Shown one piece after another: positions 19,285 to 28,153 of a stretch of DNA of 33,609 nt (positions are counted from its first letter, which is position 1; each line of letters begins with the position of its first letter). Where the stretch lies: NCBI RefSeq assembly GCF_029869215.1, contig NZ_JARWPM010000372.1, positions 1 through 33,609 on the forward strand. Reading direction: 5' to 3'. Origin of the DNA: Nocardia carnea. GTDB taxonomy: Bacteria; Actinomycetota; Actinomycetes; Mycobacteriales; Mycobacteriaceae. The notes beneath the pieces are model-generated. The model made no database searches. It saw only the letters and a list, made by a program, of their open reading frames with translations, and had not been told where the DNA came from. Position numbers and translations under genes: made by a program.

Positions 19285-20255
19285 GCGCTTTTCTGGACGA
19301 CACCCGCCAGGACAGCGGCGCCGGTTTCGGCATCGTCCACCGATACCGCGAACTGCCGGCCGGAACGACGGGTTACCACGATGCCGGGTCCGCCGCGCAG
19401 CACCACCGCGGTAGCGCCCGGAACCAGCCGGAATCCGTATCCGCCGTAGTGGGCGGGCGAGATATCGGCCGCGGTGACCTCGCTGATCTCCGCGGGCGCC
19501 AGCCGCCACCGCGGCCAGCCGAGCAGACCGCTGCCGACGGTGAGTCCGCGCCGGTCGACGACCACGCGCACCACGGCGAGCTGGACCGCGAAGAGCCCGG
19601 CGAATACCGCGATCGCACCGACCAGCGGGTGCACCACCACCCCGACTGCCACACCGATCACCAGGGACGCCAGGCCGGTCAGCAGCATCCACGGCGAAGT
19701 GACCCGCCGCGACCAGCTCACGCGTTCGCCGTGGCCGATCGGGAGGGGTGCGACGGCCGCGGGTGCGTCAGCGGCCACGGGGCCGGCCGGAGCGATGAAC
19801 CAGCCCGCCGCCCCGAACACCAGCGCGATCACCGCCGCCACGGGGAATGTCCAGCCGGGGAGGGTGGCCTGTGCGGCGTCCGCCAGGCCGAGGTTGGCGC
19901 GGGTGCTCGCGAACAGCACGACCCCGAGCAGTGCGCCGACTCCCCAGGCGCTGGCGACCAGCAAGCGGTTGGGGTCGAACGTCGTATCCGGCCGGCGCGC
20001 CGGTGCGTCCTGCCGGTTGGCGACCACCAGTATCACGGCGAACAGCGCGCCGAATCCGACGGCCAGCGCGGCGGCGATTCCCATGGTGGCCACGCGCCCG
20101 GTGAAACCGTCGGCGCCCTCGGCGGAGAAGTGGGTGGCCAGCGGATCGGGCAGATCATCGGCCGCGGTGGCCAGCAGGATCAGGTTGGGAACGGCACACA
20201 CAATGGGCGGGAGCCCGGCCAGTAGGCAGAGCCGGAGCGAGCTGGGTCGTGTCAC
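19281..20255 (-). CDS. DUF1648-type integral membrane protein
   Basis: A 324-residue membrane protein with about six hydrophobic segments: two in the first 70 residues, two around 95-155 and a pair near 190-225. A soluble C-terminal part follows (about 230-324) with VVDRRGLTVGSGLLGWPRW and EISEVTAADI, which looks like a PH-like beta domain. The opening has the DUF1648 pattern (LPDPLATHFSAEGADGFT). Families with DUF1648 include SdpI-type immunity proteins, but the role here is unknown. The GTG start has GAGGAG 5-6 bases upstream. It is cotranscribed with the YtrA-type regulator, a pairing often seen for envelope-stress or toxin-sensing membrane units. Confidence 0.75.
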   Translation of the reverse strand: MTRPSSLRLCLLAGLPPIVCAVPNLILLATAADDLPDPLATHFSAEGADGFTGRVATMGIAAALAVGFGALFAVILVVANRQDAPARRPDTTFDPNRLLVASAWGVGALLGVVLFASTRANLGLADAAQATLPGWTFPVAAVIALVFGAAGWFIAPAGPVAADAPAAVAPLPIGHGERVSWSRRVTSPWMLLTGLASLVIGVAVGVVVHPLVGAIAVFAGLFAVQLAVVRVVVDRRGLTVGSGLLGWPRWRLAPAEISEVTAADISPAHYGGYGFRLVPGATAVVLRGGPGIVVTRRSGRQFAVSVDDAETGAAVLAGVVQKSA

Positions 20256-20268
20256 TGGTTCTCCTCGA

Positions 20269-20291
20269 TTGTTATGTTTGAATCATAACAA
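20269..20291 (-). promoter_or_regulatory. Operator-promoter of the membrane protein/YtrA operon
   Basis: TTGTTATG (20269-20276) and CATAACAA (20284-20291) are a perfect 8-bp inverted repeat with a 7-bp centre. On the minus strand TATGAT (20282-20287) within it is a near-consensus -10. The site is 14 bases from the start codon. It is AT-rich in a GC-rich region and is the natural target for the YtrA-type regulator of the operon. Confidence 0.7.
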
Positions 20292-20351
20292 AGGAACCAA
20301 TAGGGCGCCGAGGGGGGTGGACCTGTCGGCGGGTCCGCGCACACTGACCCC

Positions 20352-20756
20352 ATGGCCTACGACGAAGAGCTGGCGGAACGGATCCGCGACGTGCTGGGTG
20401 CCGCGACCGATATCGCGGAACGCAAGATGTTCGGCGGACTGGCATTCCTGTTCGGCGGGCATATGGGGGTCGTGGTGATGGGCGGAGGCGGACTGATGAT
20501 CCGGATGGCGCCCGAGGCGGCGGCTGCGCTGGTCGACGATATCGACGTCGCGCCGATGGTGATGCAAGGCCGGGAACTGGACGGCTGGCTGCGGGTGCGG
20601 GCCGCCGCCGTCGGGAACGACCCCGCGCTCACGGAATGGGTCGATCGCGGCGCCCGGTTCGCCCGGACGCTGCCACCCAAGAAGATGCCGGCGGCGAAAC
20701 CCAGGTCCGCCGAACCGGAATCCGCACGTCCGAAAGCCGCGAAACCGAAACGCTGA
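20352..20756 (+). CDS. TfoX N-terminal domain protein
   Basis: A 134-residue protein. Residues 1-105 form a TfoX/Sxy N-terminal-like domain: DEELAERIRDVLG, ERKMFGGLAFLFGGHMGVVV, LMIRM and LRVRAAAVGNDPALTEWVDR. The last 25 residues are a Lys/Pro/Ala/Arg-rich tail. Single-domain TfoX proteins are common in actinobacteria and not known to control competence there; the function is unknown. No ribosome site precedes the ATG. The upstream region is shared with the divergent YtrA operon. Confidence 0.8.
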   Translation: MAYDEELAERIRDVLGAATDIAERKMFGGLAFLFGGHMGVVVMGGGGLMIRMAPEAAAALVDDIDVAPMVMQGRELDGWLRVRAAAVGNDPALTEWVDRGARFARTLPPKKMPAAKPRSAEPESARPKAAKPKR

Positions 20757-20791
20757 ACCCGTCGCTCGGCGCGGTCATCCGGCGAAACGGC

Positions 20792-21841
20792 TCACCAGGC
20801 CTCGTTGGAGTTCAAGGCGACCAGCAGCCGGCGGATCGCGGCCACCCGGCGCGCCTTCTCCGGGAACTGGTCGAGCGCGCATTCCGGATCGGCCGGCGGC
20901 CCGAGGTGGGTACAGCCCCGCGGGCAGTCCTCGATCGCCGCGGCGAGATCGGTGAACGCGGCGATCACATCGTCGGGGGTGATATGGGCGAGGCCGAACG
21001 AGCGCACACCCGGGGTATCGATCACCCAGCCGCCACCCGGCAGCGCCAGCGCGACCGATTGCGTGGACGTGTGCTTACCCTTCCCGACCCCGGACACTTC
21101 GCCGACCGCGCGTGCGGCATCGGGAACCAGCCGGTTCACCAGCGTGGATTTACCGACCCCCGAATGCCCGAGGAAGCAGGTGAGCCGACCGGTGAGCAGT
21201 TCGAGCACGGGCTCGAGGGGGTCGTCGATCCCGCCGTACACGATGCGCAGATCCAGATCGTCGAAATCGGCGGCGAATTCGGAGTCGGCGGCCAGATCGT
21301 GTTTGGTCAGGCACAGCACCGGGGTCAGACCGCCGGCGTAGGCGGCGACCATCGCCCGTTCCACGAAACCGGTGCGCGGCGGCGGATCGGCCAGTGCTAC
21401 GACGATGAAAAGTTGTTCGGCATTCCCGACGACCACCCGTTCGAACGGGTCCGTGTCGTCGGCGGTGCGCCGCAGGACGGTGCGGCGTTCGGCGACGCGC
21501 ACGATCCGCGCGAGGGTATCGGGACGGCCGGACAGATCACCGACCACATCCACCTGATCGCCCACCACGATCGGGGTGCGTCCCAGTTCCCGGGCGCGCA
21601 TCGCCACCAGCGGCCGGGCCGGGTCACCGTCGAGGACACATCCCCAGCGGCCGCGGTCCACCGAGACCACCATCGCCGGCCGGGCGTCCCGATGTTCCGG
21701 CCGGGTCTTGGTCCGCGGCCGCGAACTGCGCCCCGGACGCACCCGGACATCGGATTCGTCGTACGAGGCGCTGCTGCGACCGCGGCGGCTCAGCGGGCCG
21801 CTCCCGGTGCGGCCGTTTCCGGGTCGAGCATCGACTCCCAC
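20792..21841 (-). CDS. rsgA: Ribosome small-subunit GTPase RsgA
   Basis: A GTPase of about 350 residues that acts in late 30S maturation. It has the circularly permuted order of the family: G4 (LTKHD), then G1 ([13 protein letters not shown]), then G3 ([11 protein letters not shown]). A C-terminal zinc motif [18 protein letters not shown] follows. [24 protein letters not shown] residues match mycobacterial Rv3228. The start is uncertain. The GTG at 21841 overlaps aroA by 52 bases and has no ribosome site. Homologues begin near [13 protein letters not shown], close to the aroA stop, so translation may start near 21793 or at GTG 21742. It is coupled to aroA, as in M. tuberculosis. Confidence 0.92.
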   Translation of the reverse strand: MGVDARPGNGRTGSGPLSRRGRSSASYDESDVRVRPGRSSRPRTKTRPEHRDARPAMVVSVDRGRWGCVLDGDPARPLVAMRARELGRTPIVVGDQVDVVGDLSGRPDTLARIVRVAERRTVLRRTADDTDPFERVVVGNAEQLFIVVALADPPPRTGFVERAMVAAYAGGLTPVLCLTKHDLAADSEFAADFDDLDLRIVYGGIDDPLEPVLELLTGRLTCFLGHSGVGKSTLVNRLVPDAARAVGEVSGVGKGKHTSTQSVALALPGGGWVIDTPGVRSFGLAHITPDDVIAAFTDLAAAIEDCPRGCTHLGPPADPECALDQFPEKARRVAAIRRLLVALNSNEAW

Positions 21842-23082
21842 AGGGCGACGAAATCGGGCAGAGTCTTGGCGGTGGTGCCGATATCCTCGATCTCCACGCC
21901 GGGGACGGCGAGGCCGAGAATCGCGCCGGCCGTGGCCATCCGATGGTCGGCGTAGGAGTGCCAGCGGCCGCCGTGCAGCGGTGCCGGGGTGATCTCCAGG
22001 CCGTCCTCGGTTTCGGTCACCTGCCCGCCGAGACGGTTGATCTCGGTGGACAGGGCCGCGAGCCGGTCGGTTTCGTGGCCGCGCAGATGGGCGATACCCC
22101 GCAGCCGCGATTCCGAATCCGCCAGCGCGGCCAGCGCGGCGACGGTGGGCGTCAGCTCGCCCACATCGTGCAGATCGATATCGATACCGGCCAGCCGGTC
22201 CGGGCCGGTCACCGTGAGGGCGCCGTCGGAGAAGCCCGCTTCGGCACCCATGCGCACCAGGATCTCCCGGATCACGTCACCGGCCTGCGTGGTCAGGCGC
22301 GGCCAGTGCGGGATGCTCACCCGCCCGCCGGTGACCGCCGCGGCGGCGAGGAACGGGGTGGCATTGGACAGATCGGGCTCCACGCTCCAGTCGACCGCGC
22401 GGATCGCACCCGGAGCCACGGTCCAGATCTGTTCGGCGCGCGGATCGGCGGGCGCCTCGACCGTCACATCGGCGCGGCGCAGCATTTCCACCGTCATCTC
22501 GATATGCGGCATGGAGGGCAGTGCGCTACCGGAATGCCGGACCACCACACCCTCGTCGAACCGGGCGCCCGACAGCAGCAGCCCGGAAACGAACTGCGAG
22601 GAACCGGAGGCGTCGATGGTGATGGTGCCGCCGCGCAGCGATCCGTTGCCGCGCACGGTGAACGGCAGGGCGTCGCCCTCGATCGTGGCGCCCAGCCCGC
22701 GCAGTGCGTCGAGGATGGTGCGCAGTGGCCGGACGCGTGCGGCGATATCGCCGTCGAAAGCGCTGTCGCCCGCGGCCAGGGTGGCGACCGGCGGGACGAA
22801 GCGCATCACCGTACCGGCCAGCCCGCAATCGACCTGCCCGCCCCGTAGCGGGCCGGGGGTGACGGCGAGGGTATCTGCGTCACCGATGATCTGGGTGCCG
22901 AGTGCACGCAGCGCCTCGATCATCAGGCCGGTATCGCGGCTGCGTAGCGCCCCGGTGATGGTGGACGGGCCGTCGGCGAGCGCGGCCAGGACCAGCGCTC
23001 TGTTCGTGATCGATTTGGAGCCGGGCAGGGTGACGGTCGCCTGCACGGGGGCGTCGACATGGGGCGCTGGCCAGAAACTCAC
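21790..23082 (-). CDS. aroA: 3-phosphoshikimate 1-carboxyvinyltransferase (EPSP synthase)
   Basis: A 430-residue shikimate-pathway enzyme that joins phosphoenolpyruvate to shikimate-3-phosphate. The family motifs are [19 protein letters not shown] near the start, [13 protein letters not shown] (about 90-100), [26 protein letters not shown] and [12 protein letters not shown] near the end. The GTG at 23082 is chosen because homologues begin just before WPAP. ATG at 23100 or 23166 would add 6 or 28 unconserved residues. Ribosome sites are weak for all three. Its stop overlaps the presumed start of rsgA. It lies 97 bases after the aldehyde dehydrogenase and may be read from that promoter. Confidence 0.95.
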   Translation of the reverse strand: MSFWPAPHVDAPVQATVTLPGSKSITNRALVLAALADGPSTITGALRSRDTGLMIEALRALGTQIIGDADTLAVTPGPLRGGQVDCGLAGTVMRFVPPVATLAAGDSAFDGDIAARVRPLRTILDALRGLGATIEGDALPFTVRGNGSLRGGTITIDASGSSQFVSGLLLSGARFDEGVVVRHSGSALPSMPHIEMTVEMLRRADVTVEAPADPRAEQIWTVAPGAIRAVDWSVEPDLSNATPFLAAAAVTGGRVSIPHWPRLTTQAGDVIREILVRMGAEAGFSDGALTVTGPDRLAGIDIDLHDVGELTPTVAALAALADSESRLRGIAHLRGHETDRLAALSTEINRLGGQVTETEDGLEITPAPLHGGRWHSYADHRMATAGAILGLAVPGVEIEDIGTTAKTLPDFVALWESMLDPETAAPGAAR

Positions 23083-23179
23083 TCGACCATCTTGGCGCAT
23101 CGGGGTGACAGGCGCGCCGGTGGTGCGGTCGAGTGTGTCGCCGGGCACCACCGGCCGCCTGTTCATCTGTGCCGGACTA

Positions 23180-24685
23180 TCACTTGTTGCGGCCGTGCAG
23201 CAGCGGCACCATCCTGCGCAACATCTTCATATTCGCCTGGGTGCGGCGGTAACTCATCAGTGCCATACCCGGGATGGTGAACTTCTGCACCGCGATCGAA
23301 TGCGGCCGCGCGAATTCCCGCAGACCCGGTTCGCCGTGGATCCGGCCGATCCCGGAATCGGCGCTACCACCGAACGGGAGACCCGGGATGGCGGCGAAAC
23401 CGAGCACCGAGTTCACCGAGGTCGCGCCGACCTTCAGGCGCCGGGCGATCTCGAGGCCCTGTTTCTTCGAGTACACCGCCGAGGCCAGGCCGAAGGTGGT
23501 GTTGTTGGCCAGTTCGATCGCTTCGTCGATGCTGTCCACCGTGGTGACGGTGACGGTCGGGCCGAAGGTCTCTTCCTTGACGGCGGCGGAGTTCTCGTCG
23601 ACGTCGACCAGGACGACCGGTTCGATGTAGGGGCCCTTGACCGATTCCGGCCCGCCCAGCAGTGCCTTGCCGCCGCTGGCGAGCGCGGCCTCGATATGCC
23701 GTTTCACGATATCGATCTGACTCGGCATGGTCATCGGGCCGTAGTTGGCGCCGGCGTCCGAACCCGGTTTCACATCCTTCAGGATCCGGGTCAGTTCGCT
23801 CAGGAATTCTTCCTTGACCGATTTGTCCACGTAGACGCGTTCGACGCCGGCGCAGGTCTGGCCGCTGTTGGAGGTGGCGCCCCAGGCCACGGCGTCGGCC
23901 GCGGCCTTCACATCGGCGTCGGCCGCGACGATGACCGGGTCCTTACCGCCGCATTCCAGCAGGACCGGGGTGAGGTTCTCGGCGGCCGAGGCCATGATCT
24001 TGCGGCCGGTGGCGGCCGAGCCGGTGAACGCGACCTTGTCGACGCCGGCCTTCACCAGCGCCGCGCCGGTGGCGCCGAACCCGTTGATCGCGAGGAACAC
24101 GCCCTCGGGCAGTTCGGGATTGGCCTCGGAGAATGCCTCGGCCAGGAAGTTGCCGATACCGGTGGAGAATTCCGACGGCTTGAAGACGACGGTGTTACCG
24201 GCCGCGAGCGCGTAGGCGATGGAACCGTTCGGGGTGTACACCGGGTAATTCCACGGGCCGATGATTCCGATGACGCCCAGCGGGCGGTATTCGATGCGGG
24301 CGGAGAAATTCGCCATCATCGGGCCGGACGGAATCTTCTGCGGCGACAGCGTCTTCTTGGCATGTTTGGCGGCCCAGGCGATATGTTCCAGCGCCAGCAT
24401 CAGCTCGAGGAAGGCGTCGTCGACCGGTTTGCCGTTCTCGGCGTGGATGAGTTCGCAGAACTCGTCGGCTTTGGCGACAAGCCTGCTGGACCAGCGCAAC
24501 AGTGCTTTCTTGCGGCCGTCGAAGCCCAGGTCCGCCCAGACCGGGGTGGCGGCGCGGGCCTTGGCGACGGCCTCGGCGACGGCCTGCTCGTCGGCGATCG
24601 GATAGGTGGCCAGCGTCGCGCCGGTGGCCGGATCGACCGAGGTCAGCACCGACGCTTTCTCGGTGGCGTTTTCTGTGGTTGTCAC
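23180..24685 (-). CDS. NAD(P)-dependent aldehyde dehydrogenase (succinate-semialdehyde dehydrogenase-like)
   Basis: A 501-residue dehydrogenase that oxidises an aldehyde to its acid. [20 protein letters not shown] and [12 protein letters not shown] form the cofactor site, [12 protein letters not shown] the dinucleotide turn, LLECGGKDP carries the general-base Glu and [14 protein letters not shown] the catalytic Cys. The C-terminal extension [20 protein letters not shown] is long and basic, as in mycobacterial proteins annotated as succinate-semialdehyde dehydrogenase GabD2-like or coniferyl-type. Substrate is uncertain. The GTG start has GAGGAG 6 bases upstream. A 31-bp inverted-repeat site lies about 70 bp upstream, so regulation is likely. 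Confidence 0.88.
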   Translation of the reverse strand: MTTTENATEKASVLTSVDPATGATLATYPIADEQAVAEAVAKARAATPVWADLGFDGRKKALLRWSSRLVAKADEFCELIHAENGKPVDDAFLELMLALEHIAWAAKHAKKTLSPQKIPSGPMMANFSARIEYRPLGVIGIIGPWNYPVYTPNGSIAYALAAGNTVVFKPSEFSTGIGNFLAEAFSEANPELPEGVFLAINGFGATGAALVKAGVDKVAFTGSAATGRKIMASAAENLTPVLLECGGKDPVIVAADADVKAAADAVAWGATSNSGQTCAGVERVYVDKSVKEEFLSELTRILKDVKPGSDAGANYGPMTMPSQIDIVKRHIEAALASGGKALLGGPESVKGPYIEPVVLVDVDENSAAVKEETFGPTVTVTTVDSIDEAIELANNTTFGLASAVYSKKQGLEIARRLKVGATSVNSVLGFAAIPGLPFGGSADSGIGRIHGEPGLREFARPHSIAVQKFTIPGMALMSYRRTQANMKMLRRMVPLLHGRNK

Positions 24686-24755
24686 AGGGTCTCCTCTGCG
24701 GAAGTAGGGCGGTTGCTGCGCGCGCGAACGGGCAGCCTGTGACCGCCACGTCCCC

Positions 24756-24786
24756 GTTGAGAGAATGCTAAGACATAACTCTCAAC
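24756..24786. promoter_or_regulatory. 31-bp inverted repeat upstream of the aldehyde dehydrogenase
   Basis: GTTGAGAG (24756-24763) and CTCTCAAC (24779-24786) are perfect 8-bp arms with a 15-bp AT-rich centre containing -10-like TAGCAT on the minus strand. A palindrome CTAGTACTAG follows at 24794-24803. The site lies in the 184-bp divergent gap with the SRAP gene, so it could control either one. Confidence 0.5.
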
Positions 24787-24869
24787 ACGTCACCTAGTAC
24801 TAGCCCCATTGTCGTCCTCCGGGCGGCAATTGTCTCGATCTGTCGGTATTCGGTGCGAGGATCGGAAGT

Positions 24870-25727
24870 ATGTGCGGACGTTATGCGACGACCACGAATC
24901 CGGGGCGCCTCGCTGCCGAACTGGACGCGATCGATGAAACCGGGCCCGTCGATCCGGGTATCCGGCCGAACAGCGCGGCCGCCGAATCGAGCGCGCCGGA
25001 AGCCGCGGCCGGTGAACCGGAACGGCGGTGGGCCAATTACAACGTCGCCCCGACGACGCAGATCCTCACCGTGGTCGAACGGCACGACCACGACCATCCG
25101 CGCGACGCGCCGACCCGGCGGATCCGCCGGATGCGCTGGGGATTGATCCCGCACTGGACCAAAGCCGCCGAACCGGGTGTACCGGTCAAGGGCAAGCCGT
25201 TGTTCAACGCCCGCGCGGACAAGGCGGCGAGCCTGCCCTCGTTCCGTGACGCGGTGAAGTACCGCCGCTGCCTGGTGCCCATGGACGGCTGGTACGAATG
25301 GCTGGTCGAGCCCGATCCGGCCGGTCCCGGCCGGGGCAAGAAACCGAAGGTGATCAAACACCCGTACTTCATGTCCCGGGCCGACGGTTCGCGGCTCTAC
25401 ATGGCGGGTCTGTGGTCGGTCTGGCGGGACCGCTCTCTCGACGCCGCCGCGCCCCTGCTGTCCTGCACCATTCTCACCACCGACGCGATCGGCGATCTCA
25501 CCCGTATCCACGACCGCATGCCGCTACCCATGCCGGAGGAGCACTGGGAAGCCTGGCTGGATCCGGACCATCCGGCGCCTGCCGAACTGCTGGAACCGCC
25601 GAGCGCGGAACTGGTTGCCCAGATCGCGGCGCGTCCGGTGACGCCGCTGGTGAACAGCGTGAAGAACAACGGCCCGGAACTGCTGGCGCCCGCCGACGGC
25701 CCGGCCGAACAGCCGACGCTGCTGTGA
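24870..25727 (+). CDS. SOS response-associated peptidase (SRAP/YedK/HMCES family)
   Basis: A 285-residue protein that, in characterised relatives, covalently caps abasic sites in single-stranded DNA through Cys2. The start MCGRYA places the catalytic cysteine directly after the initiator Met. Other conserved pieces are NYNVAPTTQ, MRWGLIPHW, FNARADKAAS, RCLVPMDGWYEW (active-site Glu), and RIHDRMP with the conserved His. An Ala/Glu-rich insert at about residues 28-52 is slightly long. GAGGAT lies 8 bases before the ATG. M. tuberculosis Rv3226c, beside aroA, is the counterpart. Confidence 0.93.
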   Translation: MCGRYATTTNPGRLAAELDAIDETGPVDPGIRPNSAAAESSAPEAAAGEPERRWANYNVAPTTQILTVVERHDHDHPRDAPTRRIRRMRWGLIPHWTKAAEPGVPVKGKPLFNARADKAASLPSFRDAVKYRRCLVPMDGWYEWLVEPDPAGPGRGKKPKVIKHPYFMSRADGSRLYMAGLWSVWRDRSLDAAAPLLSCTILTTDAIGDLTRIHDRMPLPMPEEHWEAWLDPDHPAPAELLEPPSAELVAQIAARPVTPLVNSVKNNGPELLAPADGPAEQPTLL

Positions 25728-25729
25728 CG

Positions 25730-25772
25730 ACGGCTGTTTCCGGGGCCGTGTCACCGGCCCCGGAACAGCCGT
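25730..25772. terminator. Bidirectional terminator between convergent genes
   Basis: ACGGCTGTTTCCGGGGCC (25730-25747) pairs with GGCCCCGGAACAGCCGT (25756-25772): 17 pairs, one bulged T, 8-nt loop. It fills the 47-bp gap between the SRAP gene and the convergent small secreted protein gene. Confidence 0.75.
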
Positions 25773-25774
25773 GG

Positions 25775-26080
25775 TCAGCTACCGCCCAGCGGGCACTTCA
25801 CCGCGGGGGTCGCGATACTCAGACCGCATTTGAGCAGATCGGCACTGAGATCGATGGTTTCGGAGAGGATGCCACCGCCTGCCTTCTCCGCCCGCTCGGC
25901 CGGGTCGTTCTCCTTTTTGCCGTCATCGGTCGCACCGTCCTCCCCGCCGAGCGGGTACTCCGCCGGGGCCGCGTGCGCGGTCGCGGCGAACGGGGTGGTC
26001 AGTAGGGCGGGGGCGACAGTGAGTGCCGCGGCCGCGGATACGGCGAAGAACGCGGTGCGCAGGGGTTTGCGCGGGGACAT
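25775..26080 (-). CDS. Small secreted protein of unknown function
   Basis: A 101-residue exported protein. MSPRKPLRTAFFAVSAAAAL starts a Sec signal with a likely cut after AHA (about residue 37). The mature part is about 64 residues: a charged, Asp/Glu/Lys-rich segment (GEDGATDDGKKENDPAERAE) and then LSADLLKCGLSIATPAVKCPLGG with two cysteines that may pair. I recognise no family. GAGGA lies about 11 bases before the ATG. Convergent with the SRAP gene. Confidence 0.7.
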   Translation of the reverse strand: MSPRKPLRTAFFAVSAAAALTVAPALLTTPFAATAHAAPAEYPLGGEDGATDDGKKENDPAERAEKAGGGILSETIDLSADLLKCGLSIATPAVKCPLGGS

Positions 26081-26206
26081 ATCGCATCACATCCTCGGGT
26101 CGGTCCATCGGTCGCTCACCAGTAACGCATACGTTGCGGCGCGTCCCGGGGTATCCACGCCCGGCGCCAGGGCGAGTTGCCCGATTACGGGGTGAGAAGA
26201 CGGCGA

Positions 26207-26899
26207 TTACGCCCCCGGCGCCGCGGCCAGTTCGCGTTCCTCCGCCGCGGGACGGGCCGCGAACGGACATTGCCAGTCCGCGGGTTTGGGACGACCCGAG
26301 TAGCGGCGCGCCTCGGAGAGCTTCTCGTACTCCAGCAGGTTGGGATTGATATCGCCCTGCAGCATGATGTCCTGTTTGCGGATCTTCTCCGCCAGCCGGT
26401 CCCACATCCCCGCCGCTTTGATCAGGCCGAACTGTTCATGGGAATTGAACGCCAGCGTCGGGAACGGCGGCCGCCGGCCGAACCGCCGATGCGTCTCGTG
26501 CAGTCCGATCACAAAGAACGGATGCCCGGCCACGCTGTATCCGAACTCGCCGGACCGGGGGTCGGACGAGTATCCGGCCGCCCACCCGTAATTGTCCGCA
26601 TCCGCCTCGTGCAGCAACTGCAGGTGCTGCCACAGCAACTCTTCGAACCGCAACTCGTCCACCCCGCGGGGCTGCTCGAAAGTGGCGATGAAGCTGGTGA
26701 AATTCCGCGGACTCCAGTCCGCGGCGCCGACGAACTCGGCGAGATCGAGTGCCATCAACCGAGCCGAGTCTGCACCACCCAGCAGGTCGTAGTGGCGGTG
26801 GGTGATACCGCCGCGGCGCCAGGCGGAGCGTCCCGCCAGACAGGCGAACCGGTCTCCGAGCAGAAACTTCTCCAGCTCGGCTCGCGCGTCCGTCGTCAA
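26207..26899 (-). CDS. YqcI/YcgG family protein
   Basis: A 230-residue cytoplasmic protein of the YqcI/YcgG family, whose function is not established. Typical pieces are FACLAGRSAWRRG, DWSPRNFTSFIATFE, SGEFGYSVAGHPFFVIGLHE, FPTLAFNSHEQF and the C-terminal WQCPF. The frame opens at a TTG at 26917, but the TTG at 26899 is preferred because AAAGGA lies 9 bases before it. Both are non-ATG starts. A nested palindrome lies about 40 bp upstream and may be its operator. GC-rich, no unusual composition. Confidence 0.75.
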   Translation of the reverse strand: MTTDARAELEKFLLGDRFACLAGRSAWRRGGITHRHYDLLGGADSARLMALDLAEFVGAADWSPRNFTSFIATFEQPRGVDELRFEELLWQHLQLLHEADADNYGWAAGYSSDPRSGEFGYSVAGHPFFVIGLHETHRRFGRRPPFPTLAFNSHEQFGLIKAAGMWDRLAEKIRKQDIMLQGDINPNLLEYEKLSEARRYSGRPKPADWQCPFAARPAAEERELAAAPGA

Positions 26900-26940
26900 T
26901 CCCGGTGTTCCTTTCAACCACGTAATCCTCGGTTCGGAGG

Positions 26941-26960
26941 CGGTTCACCTGGTTGAACCG
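26941..26960 (-). promoter_or_regulatory. Palindrome upstream of the YqcI/YcgG gene
   Basis: CGGTTCA (26941-26947) and TGAACCG (26954-26960) are perfect 7-bp arms around a 6-bp centre. A second overlapping pair, TTCACC and GGTGAA, is nested just downstream. Position 42-61 bases from the preferred start fits an operator. Confidence 0.4.
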
Positions 26961-27319
26961 GTGAATCGGCCCGCCTCGACCGCACTGCGCTGCCGATCTT
27001 GTCAGCAGACCGGCGCCACGCGCGAATCGAGCGGAGCGCCCCGGCGGCGGATGGTCCTGCTACGGGGCAGCAAACCGTCTTACGGACATGCCGAGGATCA
27101 CAGCACCGGTGCCGGCCCGACCCCGGGACGGCGCTCGGCACCCGTGCCCTGCCCGCTCACCGGACCTGGCCCTACGGGAGCGGGAACGCGCTCACCGGAC
27201 TGCGCCCGCAGTGAACCGGCCGAACGCTCGGCCGGCCCATCGGCACGAGGCGGCAGGTTGTCTCCGGCTGGGTATCGGCAACATCCCCGTGACCGGCAAC
27301 GCCCGGGCCGGCGCGGGGG
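26961..27319. other. Intergenic region without a recognisable gene
   Basis: About 360 bases between the YqcI/YcgG palindrome and the YbaK stop. Short open frames exist on both strands, but their translations are Arg/Pro-rich and look like frame shadows. No RNA gene, repeat or terminator with good pairing was seen. Confidence 0.4.
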
Positions 27320-27811
27320 TCACGCGGTGACCGGCGCGGTGACAGCGCCGGCCAGGCGGATCAGATCGGCGGGAGCGAGCTCGATCTCCACGCCACGCTT
27401 ACCCGCGCTGCAGAACACGGTGTCCCAGTCCGCTGCAGAGGCGTCCACCACGGTCGGCAGCCGCCGGCGCTGCCCCAGCGGAGAAATCCCGCCGAGCACG
27501 TAGCCGGTGGTGCGCTCGGCTTTCACCCGGTCCGCCATCGTTGCCTTCGGCGCGCCCAGCGCCGCGGCCGCCGCTTTCAACGACAGGGTCGTGGGTACCG
27601 GCAGCACCGCCACCGCGAGCGAGCCGGTGGACAGCTCCAGAACGAGGGTTTTGAAGATCTGCCGGGCATCTGTCCCGAGCCGCGCGCACAGCACGTCGAC
27701 GGCCTCGGTGCCGTAGGAGTCGCTCCGCGGGTCGTGGTCGTAACTGTGCACGGTGTGCCGGGCCCCGTCCGCGACCAGCGCGCGGATCGCCGGTGTGGCT
27801 CCTGCTGCCAT
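27320..27811 (-). CDS. ybaK: Cys-tRNA(Pro) deacylase YbaK/EbsC
   Basis: A 163-residue trans-editing enzyme that clears Cys from mischarged tRNA-Pro. [20 protein letters not shown] opens the fold. The key lysine lies in [11 protein letters not shown] (about residue 54). [20 protein letters not shown] carries the GxxSPxG loop of the family. AAGG is 8 bases before the ATG at 27811. It is divergent from sigH. M. tuberculosis has YbaK-like fragments (Rv3224A/B) in the same position; here the gene is intact. Confidence 0.92.
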   Translation of the reverse strand: MAAGATPAIRALVADGARHTVHSYDHDPRSDSYGTEAVDVLCARLGTDARQIFKTLVLELSTGSLAVAVLPVPTTLSLKAAAAALGAPKATMADRVKAERTTGYVLGGISPLGQRRRLPTVVDASAADWDTVFCSAGKRGVEIELAPADLIRLAGAVTAPVTA

Positions 27812-27926
27812 GGGCAGCACCTTAGCGGGAAGCGCCCGGCACCGGGTCCCTCGCGCCGGCGGCGACGAGGGGTGGTCCCCGCGCAGTCGACCGGGTGGCT
27901 CCCTCCGAACCGGCTTTGTGGTGGTC

Positions 27927-27953
27927 GGGAACAGTTCGCACGCGGTGCGGGTT
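27927..27953 (+). promoter_or_regulatory. SigH-type promoter upstream of sigH
   Basis: GGGAAC (27927-27932) is followed by 18 bases and GTT (27951-27953). The SigH/SigR consensus is GGAA(T/C)-N18-GTT, so this is a close match. Transcription from it would begin near 27960 and include both sigH start codons. This points to autoregulation. Confidence 0.7.
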
Positions 27954-28033
27954 GTACGCGGCAGATACCGGCACCGGGCGGGCCTCGACAACGGCCACCG
28001 GTGCGAAACCCCCGTCAGAGCGAAGGAGCGACG

Positions 28034-28153
28034 GTGCCAGTACTCGTCGAACAACGCCCGATCACGCACGATCCGGCCCCGGCGCGCACGCGGTTCTTCT
28101 CCGACTTCACACTCCCGGTAGATTTGGCTGGTGAACCTATCGAAGGGACACGT
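28034..28153 (+). CDS. sigH: In-frame N-terminal extension of sigH (alternative long isoform)
   Basis: A GTG at 28034 with AAGGAG five bases upstream opens the sigH frame 40 codons before the usual start. The extension begins [16 protein letters not shown] and contains [15 protein letters not shown]. It has no sigma-factor homology. Inside it, TAGATT (28119-28124) is a fair -10 that would start transcripts reaching only the short form. Streptomyces SigR has the same arrangement: a long unstable isoform from a self-activated promoter and a stable short one. Confidence 0.5.

Noticed and set aside
21989..24742. 917-residue open frame on the plus strand
   Set aside because: Shadow of aroA and the aldehyde dehydrogenase, both of which have clear motifs on the minus strand.
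26999..27330. Short plus-strand frames upstream of the YbaK stop
   Set aside because: No ribosome site, Arg/Pro-rich translation and no family resemblance.
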